Numbered from the stretch's first letter, positions 22,211 through 34,086 are shown. The stretch is DNA of 64,000 nucleotides from Meles meles (GCF_922984935.1 NW_025721202.1:243333-307332), one strand, 5' to 3'. The notes: generated from the letters alone by a model not told the origin. Program-made: numbers and translations.

Positions 22211-25007
22211 AGGCCCAGAAGCCTAGAAGATACAATCAGCCAGAACTGTGGAGATTTTCACAAGGTCTGAGATACAATGGAGATTTAGGGTGTGTATCAA
22301 GCTCAGGGATTGTCTTCAGAGGGTGGATGGAAGTGTAGGTTCATTGACATTGTCTCAGGTTTGCATTCAGATGTCTCATGCTCTGAATCCAGTCTGGAGT
22401 AAAAAAAGGAGTTTCCTTTTGTGTGGCGGGCTGATCCTCTGGTTTTGCTAAAGTGTTCCCAATACCCGGGGCTTGGGATCCAGGCCTCTACAGATGGACC
22501 TCTCAGAACTCCAAATAGGGTTAGGGTTAGGACCTAGGAAAATGGAAGGTCTGAATTGCCAACCGTGTGGTGAGCGTCCTGGAGGGCTGAGTTGAGGACA
22601 TGGGTCAGGGTGAGTGTCCGGCTCAGGGTTTCAGTCCATGAGCCCTTGAATGTGGGAATTCACTGGGATGGACACAGATGGGCCTTCATATCTATACTGA
22701 CCTATATACTTACTGGAGTCCATTATGGAAACATTTCCATCTGGGTGTGAGGCTGAGTCCTGTGGTATTGCTCAGGCATCCCCAAATCCTAGGGCTTTGG
22801 AGCCCACCCTTAAGGGACAGAGACATGAGAACCCAAGCTAGGGATAGAGTTAGGGCCAAAGGACATTGCAGGCCCAAACAGCTGACAGTGTGTGTGGTTC
22901 CTAGAGGCTGGAATGAAGGATGAGTGTTCTGGTTCTGGTCAGGCACAGGGTTTGTGACCTCGAGGCCACTGAAATTGGGGGTTTGCTGGTATAGGCTCAG
23001 ATGGGCAGGCATTTTATCCTGCTTTGAATACTTTCTAGAGGTCTACATGGCACGCTTTCCTCCTGTGTGTTAGGATGAGTCCTGTGGTATGGCTAAGGTG
23101 ACCCCAGTCCATGGGGTAGGGAGCCAGGCCCCTAGGTATTGAATGCTCAGAACACAAACTAAGCTTCAGTTAGGGGTTAGGAGCACGGCAGGCCCAATCT
23201 GATGGTGGTGTGGCAAGCTATCCAGAGGTCTGAGTACAGAGGGATGGATAGAGTAAGTGTCAGGTTCAGGTTTGTGTCCAGCTGCTGACTCTGGGTGAAC
23301 TCAGTGGTGCATGGCAGATTTCTCCTGCTCAGAATCCTTTGCAGAGTTCCAAATGGTATGGTTTCCTTCTGGGTGGCAGGCAGAGATCTCAAATATTGCT
23401 CAGGGGTCCCCATCCGTGGGTCTTGGGCACCAGTCCTCTGGGGTCAGAGCATGAAACCCCAACCTGGGGTTAGGGCTAGGTCCCAGCAACATAACAGGCC
23501 TGATTTGCTGGTGCTGTGCAGAGCTCTCACGGGGACTGAGTAGAGAACATGGGTCAGTCTGAGTCAGGCTCCGGGTTGGTGGCCATGGGGGGAAAGGCAG
23601 ATTTCTCCTGCTCTCAGTCCTTGGCAGAGTTCCAATTCTGCTGTTTCCTGCTGGGTTGAAGACAGAGTCCTCTGGCATTTCTCAGGGGCCCCACATATGT
23701 GGGGCTTTGGTACCTGTATTCTTGGGACACAAGACAGAAAATGTACTAAGTTTTGGTTAGGGCTGAGGGTCATGTCAGTCTCAATATGCCACCCTGAGAG
23801 GAGTGACCTGGGGAGCAGAGTTGAGGACGTGGGTCAGTGTGAGTGTTAAGATCCAAGTGTGAACGGGGGGTGCTGAAAGTGGGATAGCCTCAGGGGGCCA
23901 AGAAATATTCTGGTATAGTTCAGGTGTAACCCATCAGCGGAGCTTTGGTGTCAATCATCAGAGGACAGAAGACTGAAAACACAACCTAGGGCTTGGAAAA
24001 GAGCACAGGGGCATGGCTGGCCTGATCTGCTGGTGCTGAGGCTAGATGTCTGGGGTACTGAGTTGGGGGCCATGGTCAGGTGGTGCATTACGACCTGGGT
24101 TTGTGCCTGGGGGGGTGGCCGAAGGTGGAGGTGGCTTCAGGGAGCATGAAGATTTCTCCCGTTCCGATGGTTCTGTGCAGCTCCAAACAAAACGGTTTCC
24201 TCCTGGGTGGCAGACAGAGTACTGGGTTGTGGCTCAGGGGTCCAAATATGGAGGAATTGGGGGACCAGCCTCTGGGGATGAAGACTGAAAATGCAACCTA
24301 GGGTTAAAGTTAGGGTCAGGGGCATGGCAGGCCCAATTTGCTGGCACTGAGAAGGGATCCCAGGGGGATGAATTGAGGGCAGAGGTCCGGTGGCATGAGA
24401 GGGTCCAGGTTTGTGGCCAGGGGACCGCTGAAGGAGGGGGTTGTGCTCAGGGAGGCATGCAGTTTCTCCCACTCTGAGTGTTCTACTCAGTTTCAAATGG
24501 CACGGTTTCCTCCTGGGTGGTAGGCAGGCTGAGTGCCAGCCTCCGCATTTGTGGCCCAATAGTGCGCAGAGGGTGGGGGATAGCCTCAGGTGAACCATGC
24601 AGGTTTCTCCCGCTCTGAGGATTTGACACAGCTCCAAACAGCATGGTTTCCTCCTGCATGGTGGACAGAGTCCTGGGGTGTCACTCAGGATTCTTTAATC
24701 TTGGGGTCTTGGGATCAGGACTCTTGGGGATGATACCTGAAAACCGAAATTAGGGATAGGGTTAAGGCCTAGGGCCATGGTAGACCTGATATGCCAGTGC
24801 TGAGGCAGGTGCCCTGGTGCGCTGAGTTGAGGTCAGGTGTCAGACGGGGCCTTAGCCTCTAGGTGTGTGTCCAGACGTTCGCATAACCTGGGGGTGACTT
24901 CAGGGGTGCATGGAAGTTTCTCCAGCTCTGAGGGTTCAGCGCAGCTCCAAACAGCACAGCGGTGCCCTGCGTGGCAGGCAGATTCCCAGCATGAGTATCA
25001 GGCATCC
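22211..25007. repeat. Degenerate ~310 bp repeat with TTAGGG, block 1
   Basis: Tandem repeat with poorly conserved monomers of about 240-320 bp. The marker CTGAGTTGAGG (with variants) recurs near 22,589, 22,908, 23,228, 23,535, 23,816, 24,057, 24,368 and 24,824. Shared order: GGTTTCTCCTGCTCTGAGGG, CAGCTCCAAA, TTTCCTCCTGGGTGGCAG, TCAGGGGTCC, GGGGACCAGCCTCTGGG, AAAACCCAACCTAGGGTTAG, CATGGCAGGCCCGATCTGC. Most monomers hold one to three TTAGGG-like hexamers on the + strand, clearest at ~22,518. No coding signal. Copy at 52,345-55,142. Confidence 0.9.
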
Positions 25008-25646
25008 TCAATCCTTGTGACGCAGTATGTGGTCTATTCTGGAGAAGGTTCCATGTGCACTTGAGAAGAACGAGTATTCTGTTGTTTTAGGGTGGAATGT
25101 TCTGTATATGTCTATGAGGTCCATCTGGTCCAATGTTTCATTCAATGCTCTTATTTCTTTTTTAATTTTCTGCCTCGATGATCTGTCTATTTCTGAGAGA
25201 GGCGTATGAAGATCTCCTACTATTATTGTATTCATATCAATATGACTTTTTATCTTGATTAATAGTTTTGTTATGGAATTGGGTTCTCCCATATTGGGGG
25301 CATAGATATTCACAATGGTTAGATCATCTTGGCGGATAGTCCCTTTAAGAATTATGGAGTGTCCTTCTGTATCTCTGACTACAGTCTTTAGTTTAAAATC
25401 TAATTTATCTGATATGAGAATCGCTACCCCGGCCTTCTTTTGAGGCCCATTGGCATGAAAGATGCTTCTCCATCCGTTCACTTTCAGTCTGGGTGTATCC
25501 TTAGGTTCAAAATGGGTCTCTTGTAGACAACATATGGATGGGTCCTGTCGTTTTATCCAATCTGCAACCCTGTGTCGTTTTATGGGCGCATTTAGGCCAT
25601 TCACATTGAGAGTGATTATTGAGAGATAGGTTTTGATTCATGTCAT
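25008..25646 (-). pseudogene. L1 ORF2 endonuclease fragment
   Basis: N-terminal part of ORF2p, the L1 endonuclease/reverse transcriptase. The likely start ATG is at 25,646 but the third codon is TGA (25,640-25,638); from about 25,604 the frame is open to the break at 25,008. Recognisable APE-type endonuclease motifs are CLQETHF, KKAGVAILISDK, NIYAPN, VGDLHTPLS (family usually has GDFN) and FSRIDHIL. The reverse-transcriptase part does not follow on this strand. The same TGA is present in copy B, so it predates the duplication. Not functional. Confidence 0.88.
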
Positions 25647-25722
25647 GTTGCCTTTGAAGTCTTTCTGTCTGTAGATTGTTTCTATATTTCTGTTCAATGA
25701 TATCCTTGGGATTTTTTCTCTT

Positions 25723-25945
25723 TTATAGGACCCCCCTTAATATTTCCTGCAGTGTGGGCTTGGTGGTTGCATAGTCTTTTAAGCCTTGCCGGTCTTGGAA
25801 ACTCTTTATCTCTCCATCCATTTTAAATGTCAGTCTTGCCGGATAGAGTATTCTTGGTTGCATGTTCTTCTCATTTAGTACTCTGAATATATTTTGCCAG
25901 CCCTTCCTGGCTTGCCAGGTCTCTGTGAAAAGGTCTGACGTTATT
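25723..25945 (-). pseudogene. L1 ORF1 C-terminal fragment
   Basis: About 73 open codons that end with TAA at 25,725-25,723. The translation has the L1 ORF1p C-terminal domain pattern: ETWQARKGWQNIF, NEKNMQPRILYPARL, GEIKSFQDRQGLKDY, KPTLQEILRGVL. In full-length elements ORF1p is the trimeric RNA-binding chaperone of the L1 particle; the coiled coil and RRM are missing here. The piece is cut at the inversion junction. Equivalent fragment at 55,904-56,126. Confidence 0.8.
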
Positions 25946-25949
25946 CTAA

Positions 25950-28038
25950 TGGGCTTGGATGCCCACTCTCACCACTCTTGTTCAACATAGTATTAGAAGT
26001 CCTAGCAACGGCAATCAGACAACAAAGAGAAATAAAAGGTATCCAAATTGGCAAGGAAGAAGTCAAACTCTCTCTCTTCGCAGATGACATGATTTTGTAT
26101 ATGGAAAACCCCAAAGACTCCACCCCCAAACTACTAGACTCATACAGCAATTCAGTAACGTGGCAGGATACAAAGTCAATGTACAGAAATCAGTGGCTTT
26201 CTTATACACTAACAATGAAAATACAGAAAGGGAAATTAGAGAATCGATTCCATTTACTAGAGCACCAAGAACCATAAGATACCTGGGAATAAACCTAACC
26301 AAAGAGGTAAAGGACCTGTACTCGAGGAACTACAGAACACTCATGAAAGAAACTGAAGAAGACCCAAAAAGATGGAAGACAATTCCATGCTCTTAGATTG
26401 GAAGAATAAACATTGTTAAAATGTTTATACTGCCTAGAGCAATCTATGCTTTTAATGCCATTCCGATCAAAATTCCACAGGTATTTTTCAAAGAGCTGGA
26501 GCCAATAATCCTAAAATTTGTATGGAATCAGAAGAGACCCCGAATTGCTAAGGCAATGTTGAAAAACAAAAACAAAACTGGCGGCATCACGTTACCCGAT
26601 TTCAAGCTTTACTACAAAGCTGCGATCACCAAGACAGCGTGGTCCTGGCATAAAAACAGACACATAGACCAGTGGAACAGAGTGGAGAGACCAGATATGG
26701 ACCCTCAACTCCACGGTGAAATAATCTTCGACAAAACAGGAAAAAATATTCAATGGAAAAAAAGACAGTCTCTTCAATCAATGGTGCTGGGAAAACTGGA
26801 CAGCTATATGTAGAATAATGAAACTCAACCATTCTCTTACACTCGAAATGGATAAAAGACCTCATCATGAGACAGGAATCCATCAGAATCCTAGAGGAGA
26901 ACATAGGCAGTAACCTCTTCGATAGCAGCCACAGCAACTTCTTTCAAGATATGTCTCCAAAGGCCAAGGAAACAAAAGCGAAAATAAACTTTTGGCACTT
27001 CATCAAGATCAAAAGCTTCTGCACAGCAAAGGAAACAGTCCACCAAACAAAAAGGCAACCCACGGAATGGGAGAAGATATTTGCAAATGACAGTACAGAC
27101 AAAAGGTTGATATCCAGGATCTAGAAAGAACTTCTCAAACTCAACACACACAAAACAGATAATCATATCCAAAAATGGGCAGAAGATATGAACAGACACT
27201 TCTCCAACGAAGACATACAAATGGCTATCAGACACATGAAAAAATGTTCATCATCACTAGCCATCAGGGAGATTCAAATGAAAACCACATTGAGATACCA
27301 CCTGACACCAGTTAGAATGGCCAAAATTAGCAAGACAGGAAACAACGATTGTTGGAGAGGATGTGGAGAAAGGGGAACCCTCTTACACTGTTGGTGGGAA
27401 TGCAAGTTGGTGCAGCCACTTTGGAGAACAGTGTGGAGATTCCTCAAGAAATTAAGAATAGAGCTTCCCTATGACCCTGCAATTGCACTGCTGGGTATTT
27501 ACCCCAAAGATACAGATGTAGTGAAAAGAAGGGCCATCTGTACCCCAATGTTTATTGTAGCAATGGCTATGCTCACCAAACTGTGGAAAGAACCAAGATG
27601 CCCTTCAACGGATGAATGGATAAAGAAGATGTGGTACATATACGCAATGGAGTATTATGCCTCCATCAGAAAGGATGAATACCCAACTTTTGTAGCAACA
27701 TGGACGGGACTGGAAGGAATTATGCTGAGCGAAATAAGTCAAGCAGAGAGAGAGTCATGTATCATATGGTCTCACTTATTTGTGGAGCATAGCAAATAAC
27801 ACGGAGGACATAGGGAGATGGAGAGGAGAGGGAGTTGAGAGAAACTGGAAGGGGAGATGAACCATGAGAGACTATGGACTCTGAAAAACAACCAGAGGGT
27901 TTTGGAGGGGCAGGGTGGGGTAGGAGTTTGAGGAATCAGGTGGTGGTTAATAGGGAGGGCACGTACTGCATGGAGCACTGGGTGTGATGCCAAAACAATG
28001 AACACTGTTATGCTGTAAATAAACAAAAAAAAAAAAAA
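25950..28038 (+). mobile_element. L1 3' part (RT palm to poly-A)
   Basis: Sense-strand L1 from the reverse-transcriptase core (CPLSPLLFNIV region) through the ORF2 C-terminus, 3' UTR and poly-A at ~28,022-28,038. Together with the inverted piece to its left it is probably a single 5'-inverted insertion in the ~310 bp repeat block. Copy at 56,127-58,219. Confidence 0.92.
25972..27799 (+). pseudogene. L1 ORF2 reverse transcriptase C-terminal half, broken
   Basis: Pieces of ORF2p in order. 25,978-26,150: FNIVLEVLATAIRQ and SLFADDM, the RT catalytic FADD. After a frameshift near 26,150: GYKVNVQKSVAFLYTNN, PRTIRYLGINLTKEVKDL. TAG at ~26,394 replaces a Trp codon. 26,421-26,770: AGGITL-like TGGITLPDFKLYYKA, KNRHIDQWNRVE. 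After a second shift in an A-run near 26,770: SFCTAKETVHQ, then TAG near 27,122. 27,188-27,799: the Cys-rich C-terminus CWRGCGERGTLLHCWWEC (CX3CX7HX4C) and ISQAERES. In copy B the Trp at 26,394 is intact (TGG), so that stop arose after the copies separated. Confidence 0.9.
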
Positions 28039-29564
28039 TGAGTCTATGGAAGGCCCGGCAGTGCCAGTTCACGCCACTGGAGGGAGTGGTGAGCCGTGGT
28101 GTGAGATACCCTGGAAGGCATGGCGATGCTGCTTGCCACCACTGGAGGCAGCGGCGAGCTGCCATGGGAAACACACCTGAAGAGGAGTCAGTGCAGCTTG
28201 CTGGCTCTGAAGGCAGGGCGGAGGTGCCCGGTGAGAGACCCTGAAACGTGAGGCACTACAGCTTATTTTTACAGGACGGAGTGGTGAGCTGTATAGTCTC
28301 TGTTTCTCCAGGCTCAAGGGTGGTGGTAAGAATTGATGGAGCCTGTCCCCCACTCAGCATTGTGCCCTCTTTCCCCAGGTTTGCTGGTAATGTGCTGTCA
28401 GGATGGTTCAGGAGGGTCCTCCCAGTTGGGCTCTGGAGCCAGGGGAACCAAACCCGACTCATGGTGCATTTGGAACCGAGGAGCTGAGTGTTTGTTTGGA
28501 AAAGTATGTTTGTTTCTCCAAAAAGGACAAGGGCATTGACCAGCTTGAGAGGGAAGTGAATGACCAGTTAAGAAACAAGCTTGTGTCTCTCCTTCTCCCA
28601 GGAATCAGAGCAGGTGTGCAGGCTTTAGGTGGGAGACGCCTGCTTATCTGCACCTGACAACCCTTCTTCACTCTGGCTCCATGAGACCTGAAGTTTGGAA
28701 GTCAGCGTCTGAGTCAGTCATGCAGCTTGTCCCAGGACGTCAGTGTTCAGAGAAAACAGCAGGCCTGTGGGTCACAATGTCACATCCATGCCAGGATGGC
28801 AGGTAAAAATTCCCTTTCACCCCAAATTTCCTGGGCTTTTCTCTTGTCTCCAGTGGAGCTCACAAATGGCACACTGAACCAGCTGTAAGCAATCTCGTGC
28901 GGGTGCCAGAGCTCCTGAGTTTCTCTGCAGGGAGCACCTGGCAGGGATCTCATTTTCTCTGTTTATTTCTGGCTTACAAAGGTATTCGGAACATCTCTTT
29001 CCTAGGAAATCCCTTGGATTCGAAAGGGAATGTGAGATTGACTTGGTGTGCCTTTTGAACATAGAAAGTATTCCTTCACCGAACAGTGTTTACTCCACTG
29101 GGCCTAGACTCTGGTGGAACGGCTGGCACCTAGAGTGAGGTGGCTGTTTGTGGTCAGATAGAGACTTGGATGATGGCTTCTTCTTTGTCCAAGGTGATGT
29201 ATCCTAATGGATTCGTCTTTGAATCCAAAGAGTTCCAATGAGGGCAGAGGGAAAATTCAAAATGATTCCAAGGAGTCTTGGACAATTTAAAAGGGATGCT
29301 TGTCTTCCTAGGTTCACTCAAACGGCTATATATGGTTGGACATGCTGTATTTTCTCTGCAGTTTCATGGGTAGTGAAGTCAGAAGGAGAGTCTTTGGGAA
29401 TTTCCCTGGATAAAGGCACTCTGTTGGCTTCAAGGGACTTGGTGTCAGGAACCCTGGGCTGAATTTCTGTGGCTGCTTTCCTGATGCTCAGTGAGTCAGG
29501 TTTTCCCACAGGTTTTATATTTCCTCCTTAGGAAATTGCTGGCAGGGAATGTTCTGTTTAAAGT
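28039..29564. other. Unrecognised low-copy segment
   Basis: About 1.5 kb between the L1 poly-A and a SINE. The first 200 bp contain loosely repeated phrases (GGAGTGGTGAGC twice, CACTGGAGG twice, GTGAGATACCCTG and GTGAGAGACCCTG). The rest has no open frame over about 85 codons and no family I can name. It is nearly identical in copy B (58,220-59,998), apart from a SINE inserted there. It could be part of an old LTR or unique DNA carried by the duplication. Confidence 0.5.
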
Positions 29565-29573
29565 GGAACCCTC

Positions 29574-29766
29574 GGGGGCACCTGTGTGGCTCAGTGGGTT
29601 AAGCCACTGCCTTCGGCTCAGGTCATGGTCTCAGGGTCCTGAGATGGAGCCCCGCATTGGGCTCTCTGCTCAGCGGGGAGTCTGCTTCGTCCTCTCTCTC
29701 TGCCTGCCTCTCTGCCTACTTGTGATCTCTGTCAAATAAATAAATAAAATCTAAAAAAAAAAAAAA
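29574..29766 (+). mobile_element. Carnivore SINE (tRNA-derived, SINEC type)
   Basis: Head GGGGGCACCTGTGTGGCTCAG with a Pol III box A (TGGCTCAGTGGG), a degraded box B (GAGATGGAGCCCC), a CT-rich stretch, AATAAATAAATAAAA and poly-A. Flanked by GGAACCCTC on the left (29,565-29,573) and GGACCCTC on the right (GGAACCCTC in copy B), a target duplication in an older L1. Present in both macro-copies (second at 59,999-60,198), so it predates the duplication. Confidence 0.95.
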
Positions 29767-29776
29767 CCCAAAACCG

Positions 29777-30051
29777 GGACCCTCCTACATTGTTGGTGGG
29801 CCTGCGTGTTGTTGCAGCCACTCTTGGAAAGAATACAGTCTGTCCTCCAAAAGCTAAGAACTGAACAACAGTAGGATCCAGCAATTGCCCTCCTAGTTAT
29901 TTCCCTAAAGGGCACAAAAATGCACATTCAGTGGGGTATAAGCACCGTGATATTTACAGCAGCATTTTCAACCATTGTAAAACAATGGAGGGAGACCAAA
30001 TGTCCATTCACTGATGAGTGATATATATATATATCACTCGTATATATCATA

Positions 30052-30082
<31 letters not shown>

Positions 30083-30440
30083 TCATTCTCCCACATCTTC
30101 TTAATGGAATAGGGTCCAGGTTCAAAAAGGATGAAATCTTACCATCTGCAAGGATGTGGATGGATCTACAATGGATTTAGCTAAGTAAAATCAGTAAGAA
30201 AAGACCAATAGCCTATATCTTGACCTCTATGGAATTTCAGAAAGAAAACAGATGAACATAGTGAGGGGAGAAAGGCCAATGAGGAAACAGACTCTAACCT
30301 AGAGCAAAATCGAGGGTTGCTAGGGGGCAGGGGTGTGGGGCGAAGGGTTAAGTGGGTGACAGCTATTAGGGAGAGTACTTGTTGTGATGAGCTCTGGGTG
30401 TTCTATGCAGGTGAGGAATCACAAAATCCTACCCCTGAAG
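29777..30440 (+). mobile_element. Old L1 3' fragment split by the SINE
   Basis: Sense L1 sequence (CCTCCTACATTGTTGGTGGG, GCAGCCACTCTTGGAAAG, AATGTCCATTCACTGATGAG, GGATGTGGATGGATCTACAA, GCTCTGGGTGTTCTATGCAG), much mutated and lacking open frames. Contains an AT/TG microsatellite at 30,017-30,082. Copy at 60,208-60,870. Confidence 0.8.
30017..30082. repeat. (AT)n-(TG)n microsatellite
   Basis: TGATATATATATATATCACTCG is followed after a short gap by (TG)n. Length differs in copy B (60,451-60,511), as expected for a slipping tract. Confidence 0.9.
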
Positions 30441-30870
30441 GAGAGGAATGAACATTGCATGGAAACGAATTGGAATTGAAGTCAATGAAGAAAAGAAGAC
30501 CATGTTCTACTTCATGAAGACTGAGGTAAAACTGGAATGACTTTTGCTCTCCTGTTCTGTAGCTGTTCATTATGAAACACTCTGTGGCAGGATACACTAG
30601 TTTCCTATTGCATAAGGAGCCCTCAGAAAGTTGCCATGAAAGATTTAGATCTCAGAGCATGTACATGTTCCATTGATATGTTACTTTCAGTTTGCCCAGG
30701 TGCAAAGGTAAGTGGAGAGAAATAGGGCTGAAGAGGAAAGGAGGTATTAAGCATTCAAGAGGTAGCCTTCCCCTTTCTCATGAATGCCTGGGCCAGTGTA
30801 AATTGGGACGAAGGAGGGGGGATCCCAGAGCTTTGCCGCAGACAGGGGAGTTCTAGGTCTGCCTAGAGCT
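30441..30870. other. Unrecognised spacer segment
   Basis: About 430 bp of AT-moderate DNA between the L1 fragment and the TTAGGG-bearing repeat. I see no open frame, RNA gene or known repeat motif. Same sequence in copy B at 60,871-61,300. Confidence 0.5.
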
Positions 30871-33800
30871 GGTGGTGTCCATGAGCAGAGCTGAGCTAGT
30901 GGCGTGGCAGGCCCGAACTGCTGGTGTTGAGGTGAGTTCCCCAAGGAGCTGAGTTGAGAATGGGGGTCAGGGGGTGAATCAGGCTCTGGGTTTGTGGCCA
31001 GGGGGCTGCAGAATGTGGGGGAGTCCTAATGGGGTCATGCAGGTTTCTCTGGCTCTGAGGGTTCCGCACAGCTCCAAAGGGACAAGTTTCCTGCTGGGTG
31101 GCAGGGGGACTCCTACAGTGTGGCTCCAAGTTTACCAATCTAGAGGGCTTGGTGGATAGGCCCCTGGGGAAGGAAGCCTGAAAATGCAACATAGGGTTAA
31201 GGGTAATGGGCTGGGCAGGACAGGCCTGATCAGCCGACACAGAGGTGAGATACCCTCAGAACTGAGTTGAGGAAATGCATCCTGCAATGCAGAAGAGTCA
31301 GGGTTTCTGGCCAGAGGGACGGCTGATCGTGGGGGTGGCTTTAGAGGGGCATGCTGGTTTCTCCCTCTCTGAGGAAACTTTGGAGCTCCAAATGTCATGG
31401 CTTCCCCCTGCATGGCATTCAGGTTTCTGCCTTGTTACAGGGGGGTCCTGAATCTGGGGAGTTTGGGGGCCAGGCCTCTTGGGATGGAAGCCTGAAATCA
31501 GAAACTAGAGCTACGGTAAGGGCGTAGGGGCATGGCATGCTCAATCTGCTACTGCTGAGGTGGGCTCCCTGGTGGGCTGACTTCAGGGTGGGTATCAGGT
31601 GGCATGTCAGACTCAGAGTTTGTGTCCAGGGATGCCACAGAAGCTTTGCGTGACCTCAGGGTTGCATGCAGGTTTCTCCTACCCTGAGGGTTCTGCAGAG
31701 CTCCAAATGGCATGGTTTCCTCCTGTGTGGCAGACGCAGTCCTGGGGTGTCACTGAGGAATCCTTAATCTCTCCTGGCATGAATCTCGGAGGTGCCCAAT
31801 CTGGCGGGCTTGGGGGACAGGCCTCTGTTCATGAAAGCCTGTACACCCCACCTCGGTTTATGCTTAGGGCCGAAGGGCATGGCAGGTCCGATGTGCCGGT
31901 GCTGATGCGGGCTCCCCTAAGGGTCGAGTTGAGGGCATAGATCTGGCATCGCAGGAGAATCTGGTTTTATGGCCATGGGGGTGACTCATGGTGGGGTGGC
32001 ATTACGGGGGTTTGCAGGTTTCTCCCCGTCTGAGTGTTCAGTGCAGCTCTAAACCACAAGTTTTCCTCATGAGTGCCAGGTGGAGTCCCGTGGTGGCGCT
32101 CAGTAGACCTTAATCTGGGGGGACATGGGAGGCAGGCCCCCTGGGATGGAAGCCTGAAAACCTAAAGAGGGGTTCTGGTAAGGGCCTAGGGGCATGGTGG
32201 CCCGATCTGCTTATGTTGAGGTGGGGCGCCCTAGGGTCTGAATTTATGGCATGCGTCCGGCAGCTCAGCAGAATCTGGTTTATGGGGCCGGGGGGATGGG
32301 TGCTGATGATGGGAGTGCCTTTAGAGGGGCAAGTTTCTCCCCCTCTGAGGGTTCAGCACAACTCCAAGGCACAGGTTCCTACTGTGTGGCAAGCGGAGTC
32401 CTGAGGTGTATGTCAAGATTCCTTAATCCAGGGGATTTTGTTGCCTGGACCCTCAGCATGGAAGACTGAACACCCAAACTTGTGTTAGGGTCAGGGCCTA
32501 GGGGCAATGGCAGGCCCGATCTGCCAGTGCTGAGGCGGGATCCCGTATGGGCTGAGTTGAGGGTATGCATTTGGTGGCGGGATGGAATCCAGCTCTATGG
32601 CCAGAGTGGCTGTTGATTATTGGGGTGGCTTTAGGGTGGCATGAAAGTTTCTCCCCATCTGAGGGTTCATTGCAGCTCCAAACCACAAGGTTTCCACTTG
32701 TGTGACAGGCTGTGTCCTGTGGTGTTGCTCAGAAGTCCTTAATCTGGGGGGCGTGGGGGCCAGGCCTCTTGGGATGGAAGCCTGAAAATCCAAACTAGGG
32801 TTAGGGTTAGGGCTTAGGGACATGGCAGGCCCGATCTGCTGCAATTGAGGTGGTCTCCTGGATAGGCCGAATGGAGGGTGGGAATCAGGCAGGACTTGAG
32901 GTCTGTGTTTGTGTTTGTGGGGGCAAAGAAGCTAGTGGTGTTCTTGGGGGCCATGCAGCTTTCTCCTGCTCTGAGGTTCCTGCACAGTTCCAAATGGCAC
33001 CATTTTGCCGTAGGAGGCTGGAGGAGTGCTGGCGGGAGTCTCAGTCATCCCCAGTCTGATGGGCTTGGGGTACAGACCTCTGGGCACGGAAGGCTGTATA
33101 CCCCACCTAGGGTTAGGGTTAGGGACTAGGGTCATGGCAGGCCCAATCTGCCGGCGCAGAGATGGGCTCCCCTCAGGGCTGAGTTGAGGGCATGTGTCCG
33201 GTAGCTTCATAGAAAACAGCTTTCTGGCCTGGGGTGCCGCAAATTGTGCGGATAGCTTTACGGGGGCTTGAAGGTTTCTCACCCTCTGAGTATTCAGCAG
33301 CTCCAAACTGCAAGGTTTCATCCTGCGTGGCTGTTGGAGTGCTGCAATGTCACTCAGGGGTCCTTAATCCAGGGGGCCTGGAGGCTAGGCATCTTGGGAT
33401 GGAAGCCTGGAAACTCAAACTAAGGTTGAGGTCTTGGGGTGCGACAGGCCCAATCTGCCAGTGCTGAGGCGGACTCCCCGGTGGCCTGAGTTGAGGGTCG
33501 GTGATAGGTGGCTCGTGTGAATCTGGGTTTGTGTTCAGGAGGGGCTCAGATGCTGGGGCTTGCCTTGGGGGGCATGAAGTTATCTTTTGCTCTGAGGTCT
33601 AAGTAGCTCCAAATGGCACTGTAACAGCATAGGCAGCCTCCAGACTGCCAGAGTGAGTCTCATGCATCCACAATCTGGCGGGTTTGGGGGCTAGGCCTCT
33701 GGGTACGGAAGACTGTACACCCAACCTAGGGTTAGGGTTAAGGCCTAGGGGCATGGCAGTTCTGATATGCTGCTGATATGCTGTGTTGAGGTGGGCTCCC

Positions 33801-33956
33801 TCAGGGCTGAGTGGATGACACGCCTCTGGCGTTGTGGCAGAATCTGGCATTATGTCTGGGGCATTTCCAATGGCGGGTGTGTTTAGGTGCTCATACACCT
33901 TTCTTTCTGGAGGGCAGGCAGAGTCCTGTGTTGTGACTTTGGAATCCCCAGTCTGG

Positions 33957-34086
33957 AGGGTTAGGGTTAGGGATAGAGGTTCGGAGAGTGTTAGGGTTAG
34001 TTGTTAGGGTTTAGGGTTAGGGTTAGGAGTTAGGGGATAGGGTTAGAGGTAAGGTTTAGGGTTAGGCTTAGGGTTAGGCGTATGTC
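33957..34086 (+). repeat. Interstitial degenerate telomeric tract
   Basis: A run of TTAGGG and one-off variants (TTAGGGTTAGGG, GTTTAGGG, TTAGGCTTAGGG, TTAGGAGTTAGGGG). It is the densest telomere-like stretch in the window, with related stretches at 34,255-34,320 and 34,509-34,530. The G-rich strand is +, so the original telomeric polarity points to the right. Confidence 0.9.

Larger units (their letters stand above)
25008..25949 (-). mobile_element. Inverted 5' part of an L1
   Basis: Minus-strand L1 piece with the end of ORF1, the ORF1/ORF2 spacer and the start of ORF2. It abuts, head to head, a plus-strand L1 3' part starting near 25,950. About 1.4 kb of ORF2 between the endonuclease and the reverse-transcriptase palm is absent. 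This is the pattern expected of twin priming (5' inversion) in one L1 insertion. No clear flanking target-site duplication is visible, so two separate fragments cannot be excluded. Copy at 55,143-56,126. Confidence 0.85.
19085..33580 (+). repeat. Macro-repeat spacer, copy A (aligned part)
   Basis: Colinear with 49,247-64,000. The offset is 30,162 at the satellite joint, 30,181 at the L1 (25-28 kb) and about 30,425 after the copy-B SINE. A 190 bp stretch compared directly (25,441-25,630 against 55,622-55,811) has one difference. All elements appear in the same order and orientation. Confidence 0.95.

Noticed and set aside
29574..29766. tRNA gene at the box A/box B-like sequence
   Set aside because: The head is only tRNA-derived, has no cloverleaf acceptor stem, and is followed by CT-rich and A-rich SINE tail.
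32850..33129. Short open frames across the ~310 bp repeat (60-130 codons)
   Set aside because: They occur in many monomers in different frames with no conservation of the peptide; typical of GC-moderate repeats.
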